Shown: piece by piece, positions 53,864 through 62,575 of the stretch
How positions within the stretch are numbered: position 1 is the stretch's first letter
How the letters are laid out: the number at the start of each line of letters is the position of its first letter
Translations under genes and position numbers: made by a program
Assembly (NCBI RefSeq): GCF_000007345.1
Contig: NC_003552.1
Span: 4,650,001 to 4,714,000, forward strand
From: Methanosarcina acetivorans C2A
GTDB taxonomy: Archaea > Halobacteriota > Methanosarcinia > Methanosarcinales > Methanosarcinaceae
Reading direction: 5' to 3'
Length of the DNA stretch: 64,000 nucleotides
The notes under the pieces: model-generated
Databases searched by the model: none
What the model was told of the DNA's origin: nothing
The model's input: the letters and a program-made list of their open reading frames with translations, nothing else

Positions 53864-55266
53864 GTTTTCTCCTCTATGTATGAATAATCAAGATCTGATA
53901 TATCCTTTGCTGCTCTTGTCCATACTTCATGGGAATGGAGAAGTTCAGCATCTTCTATACTCAATTCTCCATTGTCAATTTTACGCAGGAATTCTCGTCT
54001 TACTTCAGAGTTATGATACTCGTATACATCGCTTATTTTTTTATACCAGAGGTCTGGATACAAGTTTTCTCCATTTTTTGCCTTCATGATATAAGTCCGG
54101 AATTTCCCAGCTGCTCTTATTTCCTTTAGCTTTGACCTGCATGCTAAACTTATATCCTGCATTGAGAAAGAACTTGACCTCGGGTGATTGTGAGTCATGA
54201 AAGTCCCTTCAAAAAGTTTTACCTCCTCATCTGTGAATGAGACGTAGTCCACTCCACCTGTTTTTTCTAGCAGAATATTTCCTTTTTCGTCGAAGAGAAT
54301 TGCCTTCTCAGTTTTCCTTTTTTTAATATCTACTTCGTAGTCTCTTATAATTGATTCTCTGCTCTTCCCTGATGGCAGCTCGGTCAGGACCTGAACATTC
54401 AACTTCTGCAGCCTAGCCTCGAGATCCTCGTCCAGGATAAACTGATCTATTCGGTATTTCTCGTTGAAGGTATCGATATCCTCAAACGTTTTGTCGATGA
54501 GATCCTTATCAACCCGGTCATCAAGGGGGTTGAACTTCTGGTCCATTGACCTGCTGAAATTCCTGTTCTCGAACCGCATTTTTGGATCCACTTTCCGGGT
54601 GACGGGGACAGGGATCAGATCTGATCTGCAGTGGAAATGCAGAGGTGGCCTGTACCTCCGGACCTCGGGAGAATCTGCCCTGAAAATTGTGCCGTGCAGC
54701 ATCCTGCATTGTGGGCTTGTCTTATCATCGATCTTCGCATAGAACTGCAGGTCGTCTATCCCGGAGTCCTGATATCGCCAGAGCTCTGTATTAGTGGCTA
54801 CGTCAGCTGTGAAGGTCCTGGTGAACCTGATGGCCTTGTGTTTCTGGTTTCCCCATATATCCCTTACTCTTTTCTCCAGTTTGTTCGGATGCTCCAGATA
54901 AAGGCCATCGTCCTTGAGGATCCGGATAACAGATTCGGTGACTTCCTTTGAGAGGCTTGATGCCTGTCTGACAGCTTCCTCAGTGATGGGGAGAGGTTTT
55001 GCTGCAGCTGCAGAAAAGCTGGCACTTTTGCTCGCTTTTTTCTTCTTGATACCGAGTCGTTTGTCAGTATAATCTATTGAGCGTAGGTAGACGTCGTTGA
55101 TAATTCTGTCAATCTGGACCTGGAAAGTTTTCGACTTGAATTGGGTCTTGACTGATCTCAGGTAAGAGTGTGCAGGCCTTCCTTTGATGCCCTTGAAAAG
55201 AGTTTTTTCGAAAAGAAGAAGGAAGCTTGTTTCGAGCTTCCGGATTTCAGAGGAGTCAAGGAGCAT
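53860..55266 (-). CDS. MuF/SPP1-gp7-type head morphogenesis protein with C-terminal JAMM-like domain
   Basis: From the ATG at 55266, which overlaps the preceding stop (TAATG), the protein has 468 residues. The central part has the phage minor-head signature '[36 protein letters not shown]' and '[16 protein letters not shown]'. The C-terminal 140 residues ('[19 protein letters not shown]', '[19 protein letters not shown]') form a separate domain with an HxHP...SxxD pattern like RadC/JAB1-type metalloproteins, one residue shorter in the loop. MuF proteins often carry toxin-like or enzymatic tails; the activity here is unproven. Confidence 0.82.
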   Translation of the reverse strand: MLLDSSEIRKLETSFLLLFEKTLFKGIKGRPAHSYLRSVKTQFKSKTFQVQIDRIINDVYLRSIDYTDKRLGIKKKKASKSASFSAAAAKPLPITEEAVRQASSLSKEVTESVIRILKDDGLYLEHPNKLEKRVRDIWGNQKHKAIRFTRTFTADVATNTELWRYQDSGIDDLQFYAKIDDKTSPQCRMLHGTIFRADSPEVRRYRPPLHFHCRSDLIPVPVTRKVDPKMRFENRNFSRSMDQKFNPLDDRVDKDLIDKTFEDIDTFNEKYRIDQFILDEDLEARLQKLNVQVLTELPSGKSRESIIRDYEVDIKKRKTEKAILFDEKGNILLEKTGGVDYVSFTDEEVKLFEGTFMTHNHPRSSSFSMQDISLACRSKLKEIRAAGKFRTYIMKAKNGENLYPDLWYKKISDVYEYHNSEVRREFLRKIDNGELSIEDAELLHSHEVWTRAAKDISDLDYSYIEEKT

Positions 55267-55433
55267 TATTTTTTCACATCTGTTTTTTCCAGGATTTCGT
55301 CGAAATGCTTCCTGCACTCATCAAGGGTAGGTCCTCGAACTACAAGATATACTTCATCGACGCCACTCATATGTGGTGTAGTGTTTTTCCTGTACTCGAT
55401 GAAAGGAAGTTGACCTGTATCATTATCGTCCAT
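55266..55433 (-). CDS. 55-residue viral protein between portal and MuF
   Basis: The ATG follows the portal stop by 1 bp (TAAAATG), and the stop overlaps the MuF start. The protein begins 'MDDNDTGQLPFIEYRKN' and ends 'GPTLDECRKHFDEILEKTDVKK'. It is short and acidic, with no recognised family. The tight coupling supports expression. Confidence 0.6.
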   Translation of the reverse strand: MDDNDTGQLPFIEYRKNTTPHMSGVDEVYLVVRGPTLDECRKHFDEILEKTDVKK

Positions 55434-55434
55434 T

Positions 55435-56667
55435 TTAGTCCTCTGAGATATCATCTTCCTTGAATCCGCCCCACTTCAGAGCTGCCTGCTTTGAGATCAC
55501 TCCGCTGTTGTACCACTCGAGAACTTCCTGTGCTGACATTTTGATCCGGCTGAGTTCTTCGAATTGGACCTCTACAAGGTCAGGGTCTTTCCGCATAAGA
55601 GTGAGAAGTCTCCTGACCCCTTGGTTAGCTATATTTGTGACTGTTTTCTGGAGGCCTTCAAGGCCCATGAGCCGCTCATCTTCGACAATGTAACTCGATG
55701 CATAGGTCGTACCCTCTGCTTTCCCCATCGTAACCGGACTCTGGAACAGACCGATTGCGAGATCTACTTCGAGACTTTCTTTGTACGCCAAGACGTCGAG
55801 GGCTCCTTTTGCATCCAGTGGGTTGATTTTCACCCCGAAGGTAGCCATGTCCTCGTTTTCTTCCAGGTATTGGTGACTGTCCAGAAATTTGTTGACCAGT
55901 TCCTGCGCTTTTTCAGGTTCTATCAGGTCGTTTTCCACCAATTTTCCGAGGGCCTCAAAATCGATGTGATAGCGGCCAGCCCCGTATTTTTTTACGAATT
56001 GAACATAACCAAAATTGATTGAGAGATAGTTCTGGATTGTTAGTTCGAGAGGTTCCAGGATAGATTTTCCATACAACCCGTAGGTCTGTCTTTTCTTGAT
56101 ATCTTCCTGGACGAAATCCCATTCACCGTTGACACCGAGAACCGCGTCTTCCGGTTTTAGAGTTGTTGGGTTTTTCCCTCCCTCATTAATCATGATTTTT
56201 TCAATTTCGGGTTGCAGCATATCATCTGTTGAAAGTTTGTCGAGGCCTTCCGGAAGAAGAGTGGTAGCTGATAGAAGAAGCGGTTCTAGTCTGAAAGTTT
56301 CTGGAGTGTTGCCTTTAGGAATGGCAATGTAAGTCCCGTCCCTGGGATGTAGTCTGCCGATAGTCTGGAACTGGCCGATGAGGTTTGTTTTTTTTGCGAT
56401 TTCCTCTACCTGTTTGACAGCTCGGGCGCTGCGGCCGTCAAACTGCATCCCTTTTGTCAAAGAAAGACCGAGTTTTTCAATTGGAACTGATACGTGGGAT
56501 GTGGATCTGGCCAGCTGCTGGTACCTGGTGAAGCGGTTGTTCTGATCAAAATTTATGTAGCCACCGAACTCTGTTTTTTCTTCCTTTTTTCGGAGCATTG
56601 TAATAGATGCGGCGACTCTCTTCTTCTGAAAGGTACCCGGATCTGCAGCTGCGTTGAACTCAACCAT
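55435..56667 (-). CDS. Portal protein
   Basis: The 410-residue protein starts at the ATG preceded by GTGAGGT. It has 'FGGYINFDQNNRFTRYQQLARSTSHVSVPIEKLGLSLTKG', 'QTYGLYGKSILEPLELTIQNYLSINFGYVQFVKKYG' (dimer/stem region), 'LAIGLFQSPVTMGKAEGTTYASSYIVEDERLMGLEGLQ' and 'SAQEVLEWYNSGVISKQAALKWGGF', characteristic of siphovirus portals. Location between TerL/holin-like and MuF genes is canonical. Confidence 0.85.
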   Translation of the reverse strand: MVEFNAAADPGTFQKKRVAASITMLRKKEEKTEFGGYINFDQNNRFTRYQQLARSTSHVSVPIEKLGLSLTKGMQFDGRSARAVKQVEEIAKKTNLIGQFQTIGRLHPRDGTYIAIPKGNTPETFRLEPLLLSATTLLPEGLDKLSTDDMLQPEIEKIMINEGGKNPTTLKPEDAVLGVNGEWDFVQEDIKKRQTYGLYGKSILEPLELTIQNYLSINFGYVQFVKKYGAGRYHIDFEALGKLVENDLIEPEKAQELVNKFLDSHQYLEENEDMATFGVKINPLDAKGALDVLAYKESLEVDLAIGLFQSPVTMGKAEGTTYASSYIVEDERLMGLEGLQKTVTNIANQGVRRLLTLMRKDPDLVEVQFEELSRIKMSAQEVLEWYNSGVISKQAALKWGGFKEDDISED

Positions 56668-56672
56668 GGACC

Positions 56673-57002
56673 TCACTTACTTGCTGCGGCGTCGATGATT
56701 TTCTTACCCAGGGTCTCTGCCTCGGCTGCAGTGAAGCCACCCTTAGAATACTGCTCAGCCGTATATACGATATCAGCAAGTTCTGCAAGCGAGATGTTTC
56801 CCTTTGCGGTATTGATCTCATTTTTCAGAGTTTCCAGCGATTCCTGAGCAATCTCAAGTTGAGCAGGCAGCTGCTCAAGTTCGGTAGAAAGGAGTTTGAA
56901 TCCTTTGCGGCGGGCGTATAAGTAGAGTGTTGTTGCGAAAGCCCCTAGGCCTGCACCAAAAGCAAGTATATCTTCCAGTGAGAAAGATTCGAAAATAGTC
57001 AT
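56673..57002 (-). CDS. Small membrane protein, holin-like
   Basis: The 109-residue protein has one N-terminal hydrophobic helix ('ILAFGAGLGAFATTLYLYARRK'), a central coiled coil ('LPAQLEIAQESLETLKNEIN') and a C-terminal 'LADIVYTAEQYSKGGFTAAEAETLGKKIIDA', resembling the C-terminus of the LLH-type phage holin family. A holin in an archaeal virus would act on the S-layer-bounded membrane; this is inferred from sequence pattern only. Confidence 0.5.
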   Translation of the reverse strand: MTIFESFSLEDILAFGAGLGAFATTLYLYARRKGFKLLSTELEQLPAQLEIAQESLETLKNEINTAKGNISLAELADIVYTAEQYSKGGFTAAEAETLGKKIIDAAASK

Positions 57003-57024
57003 GTTTTTCCTCGTTTTTTATAAT

Positions 57025-57039
57025 GTTAACGGCGTTAAT
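57025..57039. promoter_or_regulatory. 15-bp palindromic operator candidate, copy 2, upstream of holin-portal genes
   Basis: GTTAACGGCGTTAAT lies 23 bp upstream of the holin-like start. On the minus strand ATTTTTTATATAT is directly upstream (57038-57050), a good TATA box. The sequence is the same palindrome as at 50163 and 59351. Confidence 0.65.
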
Positions 57040-57088
57040 ATATAAAAAATATTTGTTTTCTAAGAAAAAACAAAGAATTTTCAGAAAA

Positions 57089-58570
57089 TTATCTTCTTCT
57101 GGTCTGGACCATGGCAGAGAGGTCCTTGATTTTCTTTAGTCCTTTCCGAGTCAGGTATTCATGAGCCGCACTTGAGACATCCACGCAGTCATCGTGATAT
57201 TTCGGATTCGGGAAATTGATCAGATCGTTAAGGTACTCATGGTTCCAGGGGGCACGCACCACATAGACCAGGCCATTTTCACATGCTGCCGAGAATGGCT
57301 TTGCCCTGGTCACCTTATCGCCTGTGCTGCGTTCTCCTCTGAATGTGTACCCTGAAAATATAGTTCGTTTGAGCCTATCAGCTTCCCTCTTGCCTGCAGA
57401 TCCTGGCTCTACCTCCATCCCTATATCGACTTCTTTACCGTCCGTTTCAGCCGTAGTTTTAAGCATTTCTTCCACGCCTGCCGGGGATTTCCTATCATGC
57501 TTCAGGTCCAAGATGTAGAACCTTCCGTCCAGCTCTCCCATAAGCAGGCCTGCAGTCCAGTCGGGGTCCTTGTTTTCAGAGCTTGGTTCTGTTGCCGCTG
57601 TATCCCACCAGCGGACCTTTCGCATTTTTCCTTTCCTTTTGCGGTATTCATTATCGAGGGATAAGATTTCTGGTTCGCCGATATTTAATATTTTCATCTT
57701 TTCCGGAACCTCTGAGCGGTCAATAAACGTGAACCAATCCGTCCGGAACATAGTTCCCGCAGTGTGCCTGATCTTCCAGTTGCCACCTAGAAGTCGTTCG
57801 CGTTCCACAAGAGGAAGAGCTAGGAGTCTTCCTCTGTACCCAGGGTCTTTCGTGGTAAGGGCTGGATTGTCTTCCAACTTCGCTGCAATAAAAGTAAAGG
57901 ACTGAGGATGGAAATCTTCTTCCGGGATTATGTCTTTGGTCTGCTCCCGGAGTTCAGTTTTGGTGTCAGCCCAGTAGATATGATCTAGGTGCCTGACAAA
58001 ATACCTGATCACACCGGATCTTTCAGGGATGGGATATCCTGTTTCCTGATCAATCCACCAGGCAATAAAGTCTGCAACCCAGCTGTCAGGATCCGGGTTG
58101 CATGTGGCCCGCATATAGGGCTTGACACCGCATGTTGAGCGATTCCTGGAGAGGAGATAAAAGAACTGGCCTTCGGAAAAGTGGCAGAGTTCGTCAAAGC
58201 CGATATAGCAGATCTGTGCGCCCTGATAGTTGTGCTTGCTTTTCTCGTGCTCCAGATGCGCAAACTTAATCGAGTTTCCGGAAACAGGGAAATACCATAG
58301 GAGATCTGATTCTCTTGGTATTGCTGACCCTTTCGGGTAGTAGGGATAGATCTCCTGCGAAGTATCCCACAGACCACCTTCATTTTTAATCTGAGGGTAC
58401 GTTCTCCGAAAAATTGTAGAAGTGAAACCTTTGACATGGATATGTCTGAGAGGTTCATAAAGGAGACACCAGGACTTTCCCGACCCGGCTGACTCCCCAT
58501 ATAAAATTATATCTGCTGGAGAGGAGAGAAAAGTTTCCTGGGGGCCCGGCTGTGGCTTTATCTCTTTCAT
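57089..58570 (-). CDS. Terminase large subunit
   Basis: The 493-residue packaging motor shows Walker A 'GESAGSGKSW' (about residues 25-34), Walker B 'AQICYIGFDELCHF', a coupling motif 'RATCNPDP', and the RuvC-like nuclease domain with 'WWDTAATEP', 'DIGMEVEPGSAGK' and the final acidic 'HDDCVDVSSAAHEYL'. It cuts concatemeric DNA and translocates it into proheads. Completeness of all motifs suggests it was functional until recently. Confidence 0.95.
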   Translation of the reverse strand: MKEIKPQPGPQETFLSSPADIILYGESAGSGKSWCLLYEPLRHIHVKGFTSTIFRRTYPQIKNEGGLWDTSQEIYPYYPKGSAIPRESDLLWYFPVSGNSIKFAHLEHEKSKHNYQGAQICYIGFDELCHFSEGQFFYLLSRNRSTCGVKPYMRATCNPDPDSWVADFIAWWIDQETGYPIPERSGVIRYFVRHLDHIYWADTKTELREQTKDIIPEEDFHPQSFTFIAAKLEDNPALTTKDPGYRGRLLALPLVERERLLGGNWKIRHTAGTMFRTDWFTFIDRSEVPEKMKILNIGEPEILSLDNEYRKRKGKMRKVRWWDTAATEPSSENKDPDWTAGLLMGELDGRFYILDLKHDRKSPAGVEEMLKTTAETDGKEVDIGMEVEPGSAGKREADRLKRTIFSGYTFRGERSTGDKVTRAKPFSAACENGLVYVVRAPWNHEYLNDLINFPNPKYHDDCVDVSSAAHEYLTRKGLKKIKDLSAMVQTRRR

Positions 58571-58582
58571 CTATACATCAAA

Positions 58583-58795
58583 TTATAAAAAATTATATGC
58601 ATTGTTAATTAAACTTTCAATAATTCTTTTATGATCATTAAGGTAATTAATATATTCTTGCACAGTTTCTTGCACTTTTTCTGCATTTTCTGAATCAGGG
58701 CTACCTTCCATAGGAATTTTGTGAAATGCATCATAAATATTTAAAAAATTACCATGTAGCTCTGCTAATAAATAGTAATCATCATTTTCATCCAT
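58583..58795 (-). CDS. 70-residue acidic viral protein, unknown
   Basis: The protein begins 'MDENDDYYLLAELHGNFL' and is acidic and helical. GGATGTG lies before this ATG; an earlier ATG 9 bp upstream is also possible. It is more AT-rich than the terminase genes on either side, and sits between TerS and TerL. No family is recognised. Confidence 0.55.
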   Translation of the reverse strand: MDENDDYYLLAELHGNFLNIYDAFHKIPMEGSPDSENAEKVQETVQEYINYLNDHKRIIESLINNAYNFL

Positions 58796-58830
58796 AAAAC
58801 ACACATCCGCTATTCTTTAATAAAGCGATT

Positions 58831-59313
58831 TTATTGTTTTTCAGCTGGTTTTTCAGGTTTAGGGACATCCGGATCCCGGCCATTGTCCGGGAAGTACATC
58901 ACGACTCCACCTGAATGTTCCATACCCATGTTTCCGGACAGTTCTACTTTCTGCTTTGTCAGACCCTGTAGCTCTGCGATAGCCTGCACGTAATGGAGGT
59001 GAGTGTTCTTATCGCCTTCGATGTGATCCTTTTTCAGGTCAAGGCCTTTTAGGCATTCGCGGAGAAGGCCTGCCCGGGTTGCGAGCTCATTTTTCAGAGT
59101 GAGGCGGTCCACTTCTTCCAGAAATATGGGAGATTGCCTCCAGTCATATAAGGTCCTTTCATTTACCCCCACTTCAGAAGCGACGTCCTCATATTTTTTA
59201 GTGCCGAGTGATAACAGTAATGCAGCTTTCTTCCTCAATGGAGTCCATTTCCAAACCGGAGGTTTTCGGGTTGTTTTCTTTTTCGTTTTCTTCTTTTTCT
59301 GAGCTGCTGACAT
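58831..59313 (-). CDS. Terminase small subunit
   Basis: The 160-residue protein has a basic N-terminus ('QKKKKTKKKTTRKP'), a helix-turn-helix 'YEDVASEVGVNERTLYDWRQSPIFLEEV', a helical oligomerisation region, and a 'LQGLTKQKVELSGNMG' segment, common in TerS proteins that recognise the pac/cos site. It is the first gene of the packaging operon, preceded by the operator-like palindrome. Confidence 0.85.
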   Translation of the reverse strand: MSAAQKKKKTKKKTTRKPPVWKWTPLRKKAALLLSLGTKKYEDVASEVGVNERTLYDWRQSPIFLEEVDRLTLKNELATRAGLLRECLKGLDLKKDHIEGDKNTHLHYVQAIAELQGLTKQKVELSGNMGMEHSGGVVMYFPDNGRDPDVPKPEKPAEKQ

Positions 59314-59350
59314 GAAGATCTATTTATAAATTAGTTTAAAAGTTCATATT

Positions 59351-59365
59351 GTTAACGCCGTTAAT
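59351..59365. promoter_or_regulatory. 15-bp palindromic operator candidate, copy 3, upstream of the terminase genes
   Basis: GTTAACGCCGTTAAT lies 38 bp upstream of the TerS start, between it and a TTTTTTATATTTTTATTT TATA-like region (59377-59396) on the minus strand. It is the same palindrome as at 50163 and 57025. The three sites mark the starts of the packaging, holin-portal and head units. Confidence 0.65.
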
Positions 59366-59397
59366 AAAAGATGCAAAAATAAAAATATAAAAAAATA

Positions 59398-61506
59398 TTA
59401 TGCCACGAGTTTTACATGCTCCTTGCCCCACATCAGGACATCTCCCTTTGAGGTCATTTTTTTGAGAGTTGTTTCTATCCTCTCTTTTTTGATGCCATGC
59501 TGCTCTGCTTCGTTGAAAAGATCCTGGACAGGTACCTTACCTGCGGGATATTTCCTGCCGCGCTCCTGGAGGACCTCTCTTACCATCCTAATTACATCCC
59601 GCTGGCTCTTTGATGATCCACCATTGAGGACCGATGCATCGACCTCCCCGGATTGAGAGTCAATACCCACAGTCCGGAGACAGTTAAGCATCAGCCGAGT
59701 CGCACGTTTTGCGTCATCGAGTGTAACCCCTTGGCTTAACCTTACCCTTGCAGAGGCCTCGGCGAGCCGTACAGTGGCTTCTTCTTGCCGTGTGGTGATT
59801 GGTATCGATTTTATCTTACTTGACTGTCCCGTTTTCCTAAGGTCCAGGTAAAAATGGTGTATGTGGTCCCTGGCTTCTGTCGTCAGAACAGGGAAGATAT
59901 TCCTCCTTGCATAGGCGACGTGTTTCCGGAAAAGGTCCGGAGGGATCTCGGGTCTAACGTGTGTGGAAGCTTCAGCCAGTTCTTCAGTTGAGAAGGCGGA
60001 ATCAGAGACCGTTTCACGCTGTTGCCGCATCTCCCCTGCGGTATGAGTGCCTAACACATGCTCCGATATTCTCGCATCTTCTACAGCGTTAGGGGTATCC
60101 AGCAAAACGAAGATGAGATCAAACCTGGATAGTAGAGAGGGCGGCATATTGATCTGTTCTGCAAGGCCCTCGTAAGTGTCAAATTTTCCGTACTTCGGGT
60201 TTGCGCTCATGAATACAGCAGTGCGGGTTTTCAGGGTTGCGATGATGCCGGCTTTGGCCAGGTTTATCTCCTGCTGCTCCATGGCCTCGTGTAAAGCATC
60301 TCTGTCACCCTGTCTCATCTTATCGGCTTCGTCGACGTAGGCAACGCCCTTGTCTGCCATCACAAGGGCACCGCCTTCAACCGCCCACCTACCTTCTCCG
60401 AATTTTTCGTCTTTTGTGACGATGGCTGTCAGGCCTCCGGCAGTTGTAGCTTTTCTGCTTGTGAATACCGCCCTTGGGGACCTGGCCTGTGAAGACTTCA
60501 TGAGTTTGGTTTTGCCTTTTGAGGGGTCCCCCACACAGAGCAGGTGGATGTCTCCCCTGAGGTATGAACCATCCGGAGCGTTTTTCGGAACGCCAGAGAA
60601 GAGCTGTAGGGCTGTGGCCTCTTTGACGTCATCCATGCCGTAGATAAGAGGAGCTATTGAAGAGATAACCTTATCATAGACTGCCGGGTCCCTAGCAAGA
60701 GTGAGGATCTTCTTCTCGTCTTCAGGCGTGATTTCAATCTCGTCAAAGGCAGTACCCATACGCTCGATGGAATTGACCTCGAGGAATATGTCATAGAAAG
60801 TTGATTTCCCATCCCTTATCGTCCTCTGCCTGCTCATGAGGATCCCTGTTAAGATCACTCTCTCTCCGGGTAATATTAAGCCCGTCAGATCCTCTTCAAT
60901 TGAGATGTCCAAGTTCTGTGCCTGTGTGCCTCTAAGGTCCTCAGGGGGTTCTTGGACCTGCAGTTTCTGAGCATCTACAAAGATCGAGTCCTCGATCCTG
61001 ACTTTGTATGGGCCTTTCTTCCCGCAGGTTTCGTTCTCACAGCCGGAGAAAGGTTCTTCAAACTTGAAAGAAGGCTGGTCCACGAATGTAATGTGTTCAC
61101 ACCTTAAGCACTGGAAAGCCGCTTTTGTAATCCTTGGCCTGACTTCTGTTGCCTTCCTGACCATCCCTTCAATAGATATCAACTTTCCTAAGTGTTTGCT
61201 TCTGAGCTCTCCTATGGGAACCCTGGTGGGGACGTTCATAATCCTTACATGGGCATCTTTAAGGATTTTATCAACGGGGAGATCTATTTCTTTTAGGTTT
61301 GTCTCGAATTCTGGAATTAGTTCTCCGGGGTTGTTAAGTAGATCACGGGCGAGGTATCTGTCGAATTTTTCGACGTTGATGAAGTTAATATATAGAGATC
61401 GAGTATCCGGGTACATATTAGCGAGTTCAAGGATATCGGTCCAGCAGTAGTCTTTGAAAAACCTTTTTATCATCTGGGCGTGTTTATTTTCGTTGTCTTT
61501 AGTCAA
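59398..61506 (-). CDS. mcm: Virus-encoded MCM replicative helicase
   Basis: The 702-residue protein has the full MCM layout. The N-terminal domain carries a zinc motif ('CLRCEHITF', then 'CENETCGKKG') and an OB fold. The AAA+ domain has Walker A 'GDPSKGKTKL', 'EGRWAVEGGALVMADKG', Walker B 'GVAYVDEADKM', sensor 1 'VFMSANPKYG' and the arginine finger 'SLLSRFDLIF'. The C-terminal winged helix ends 'KGDVLMWGKEHVKLVA'. The Walker A is unusual: cellular MCMs have GDPGTGKSQ. It should unwind viral DNA as a hexamer, loaded at the nearby origin-like palindromes. Confidence 0.95.
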   Translation of the reverse strand: MTKDNENKHAQMIKRFFKDYCWTDILELANMYPDTRSLYINFINVEKFDRYLARDLLNNPGELIPEFETNLKEIDLPVDKILKDAHVRIMNVPTRVPIGELRSKHLGKLISIEGMVRKATEVRPRITKAAFQCLRCEHITFVDQPSFKFEEPFSGCENETCGKKGPYKVRIEDSIFVDAQKLQVQEPPEDLRGTQAQNLDISIEEDLTGLILPGERVILTGILMSRQRTIRDGKSTFYDIFLEVNSIERMGTAFDEIEITPEDEKKILTLARDPAVYDKVISSIAPLIYGMDDVKEATALQLFSGVPKNAPDGSYLRGDIHLLCVGDPSKGKTKLMKSSQARSPRAVFTSRKATTAGGLTAIVTKDEKFGEGRWAVEGGALVMADKGVAYVDEADKMRQGDRDALHEAMEQQEINLAKAGIIATLKTRTAVFMSANPKYGKFDTYEGLAEQINMPPSLLSRFDLIFVLLDTPNAVEDARISEHVLGTHTAGEMRQQRETVSDSAFSTEELAEASTHVRPEIPPDLFRKHVAYARRNIFPVLTTEARDHIHHFYLDLRKTGQSSKIKSIPITTRQEEATVRLAEASARVRLSQGVTLDDAKRATRLMLNCLRTVGIDSQSGEVDASVLNGGSSKSQRDVIRMVREVLQERGRKYPAGKVPVQDLFNEAEQHGIKKERIETTLKKMTSKGDVLMWGKEHVKLVA

Positions 61507-61948
61507 GGAGATCGGCCTCCTTTAATTTTGAAAGAACCCATTCCCTGGTTTCCGAAAGAGAATCGAACAAGAATATTGTCATATTCGTTTTCCAGTCAAT
61601 TTTCCCGTTACTAACCTGGATAGCCAGAGACTCTTTCCATTTTTCAAATTTCTCAAGTCTTAATCTTTCAAGACTTGGATCTACATTCTTAGTCTGTCTC
61701 TTTGTTTCGGTTTTAGACATCTGGTCAAGAAGCCTGTAATTAGCCAGCTTCGTTTCTTCTTCTTCTAACGATCTTTTTAACCGTTCTATTCTCAATTCAC
61801 ACGCCTGAATTGGGTTCACCTCTTCGAGTCGTCTGAGCATTCCTTCCTCTAATAGATCTTTATAAACTGCTTTACCAGATTCAAAAGTCATCTCATATGC
61901 GAGTTTTATTCGTAAGTCTACAGCAGTTGTAACTTTGTCTTTAGCCAA
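61499..61948 (-). CDS. Coiled-coil viral protein upstream of mcm, unknown
   Basis: The 149-residue protein starts at a TTG after GGTGG. It has a long helical region ('ELRIERLKRSLEEEETKLANYRLLDQMSK') and ends 'WVLSKLKEADLLD'. It overlaps mcm by 8 bp, so it is co-translated with it. This position would suit a helicase loader or initiator partner, but no such motif is visible. Confidence 0.6.
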   Translation of the reverse strand: MAKDKVTTAVDLRIKLAYEMTFESGKAVYKDLLEEGMLRRLEEVNPIQACELRIERLKRSLEEEETKLANYRLLDQMSKTETKRQTKNVDPSLERLRLEKFEKWKESLAIQVSNGKIDWKTNMTIFLFDSLSETREWVLSKLKEADLLD

Positions 61949-62020
61949 GAATGCCCACCGATCACGTTTTTAGTATTTTTGGTTTATTTTCTTTGGAAAT
62001 AGTCTATAGGGGGTTTTCTG

Positions 62021-62160
62021 TTCAGCTTATACGTACTGTACGTACGTACAGTACGTAGGATAATAGAGCCTCGGCTCATACAACAAAGCTGAACGTTCAG
62101 CCGATACGTATTTTATGGGGGTTTCGGGGGTTTTAGTTGTACGTATTATACGTACGTATT
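62021..62160. promoter_or_regulatory. Origin-like cluster of TACGTA palindromes
   Basis: A perfect 28-bp palindrome TACGTACTGTACGT + ACGTACAGTACGTA (62030-62057) is followed by GAGCCTCGGCTC (62066-62077), GCTGAACGTTCAGC (62088-62101), CGATACGTATTT, and ATACGTACGTAT (62148-62159). TACGTA occurs repeatedly, and TTCAGCTT/AAGCTGAA (62021 and 62086) bracket the main palindrome. A G-rich block, GGGGGTTTCGGGGG, lies between the two halves. The cluster lies in a non-coding gap just upstream of the mcm operon, where a viral replication origin or an early operator would be expected. Confidence 0.6.
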
Positions 62161-62230
62161 AGATCACAAGATCTTCACCCCCTAGACCTTTGCAGAAATC
62201 TTGAAAAAATAACAGGGGAAAATTCCCCAT

Positions 62231-62575
62231 TTAAACAATCCAGAAACATTCCTCCAGGAGAATATTCGATTCATTTCGAGAGCAACATATCTCCCAGTCG
62301 TGAACTTTTTTCGTAAGCTGCGCAAGCTCAGAGCTGCAGATCCTGACGATCTTCTGAACTTCCTGCCAACCTTCCCTCAAGAACTGAGGAAGATATTTTT
62401 CAGGACCCAAGAAGAAATCCCAGGGAAGAAAAAACGACTCTGGACCTGTATGGGTATTTTCATGCCTTCCGTCAAGTACCCGAAGTTCTCCTTTAAGTCT
62501 CTCAAGCTCCTTCCTGAGCTTTTCAATTTGATCTGGCACCTGAGAGCTTTGGTACTTTGAATTATCACAGGGCAT
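62231..62575 (-). CDS. Small viral protein with N-terminal coiled coil, unknown
   Basis: The 114-residue protein has a helical start ('QIEKLRKELERLKGELRVLDGR'), then 'FFLPWDFFLGPEKYLPQFLREGWQEVQKIV', and a Cys-containing end. The ATG directly follows the nuclease-like gene's stop. It is an early-region gene of unknown function. Confidence 0.55.
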   Translation of the reverse strand: MPCDNSKYQSSQVPDQIEKLRKELERLKGELRVLDGRHENTHTGPESFFLPWDFFLGPEKYLPQFLREGWQEVQKIVRICSSELAQLTKKVHDWEICCSRNESNILLEECFWIV

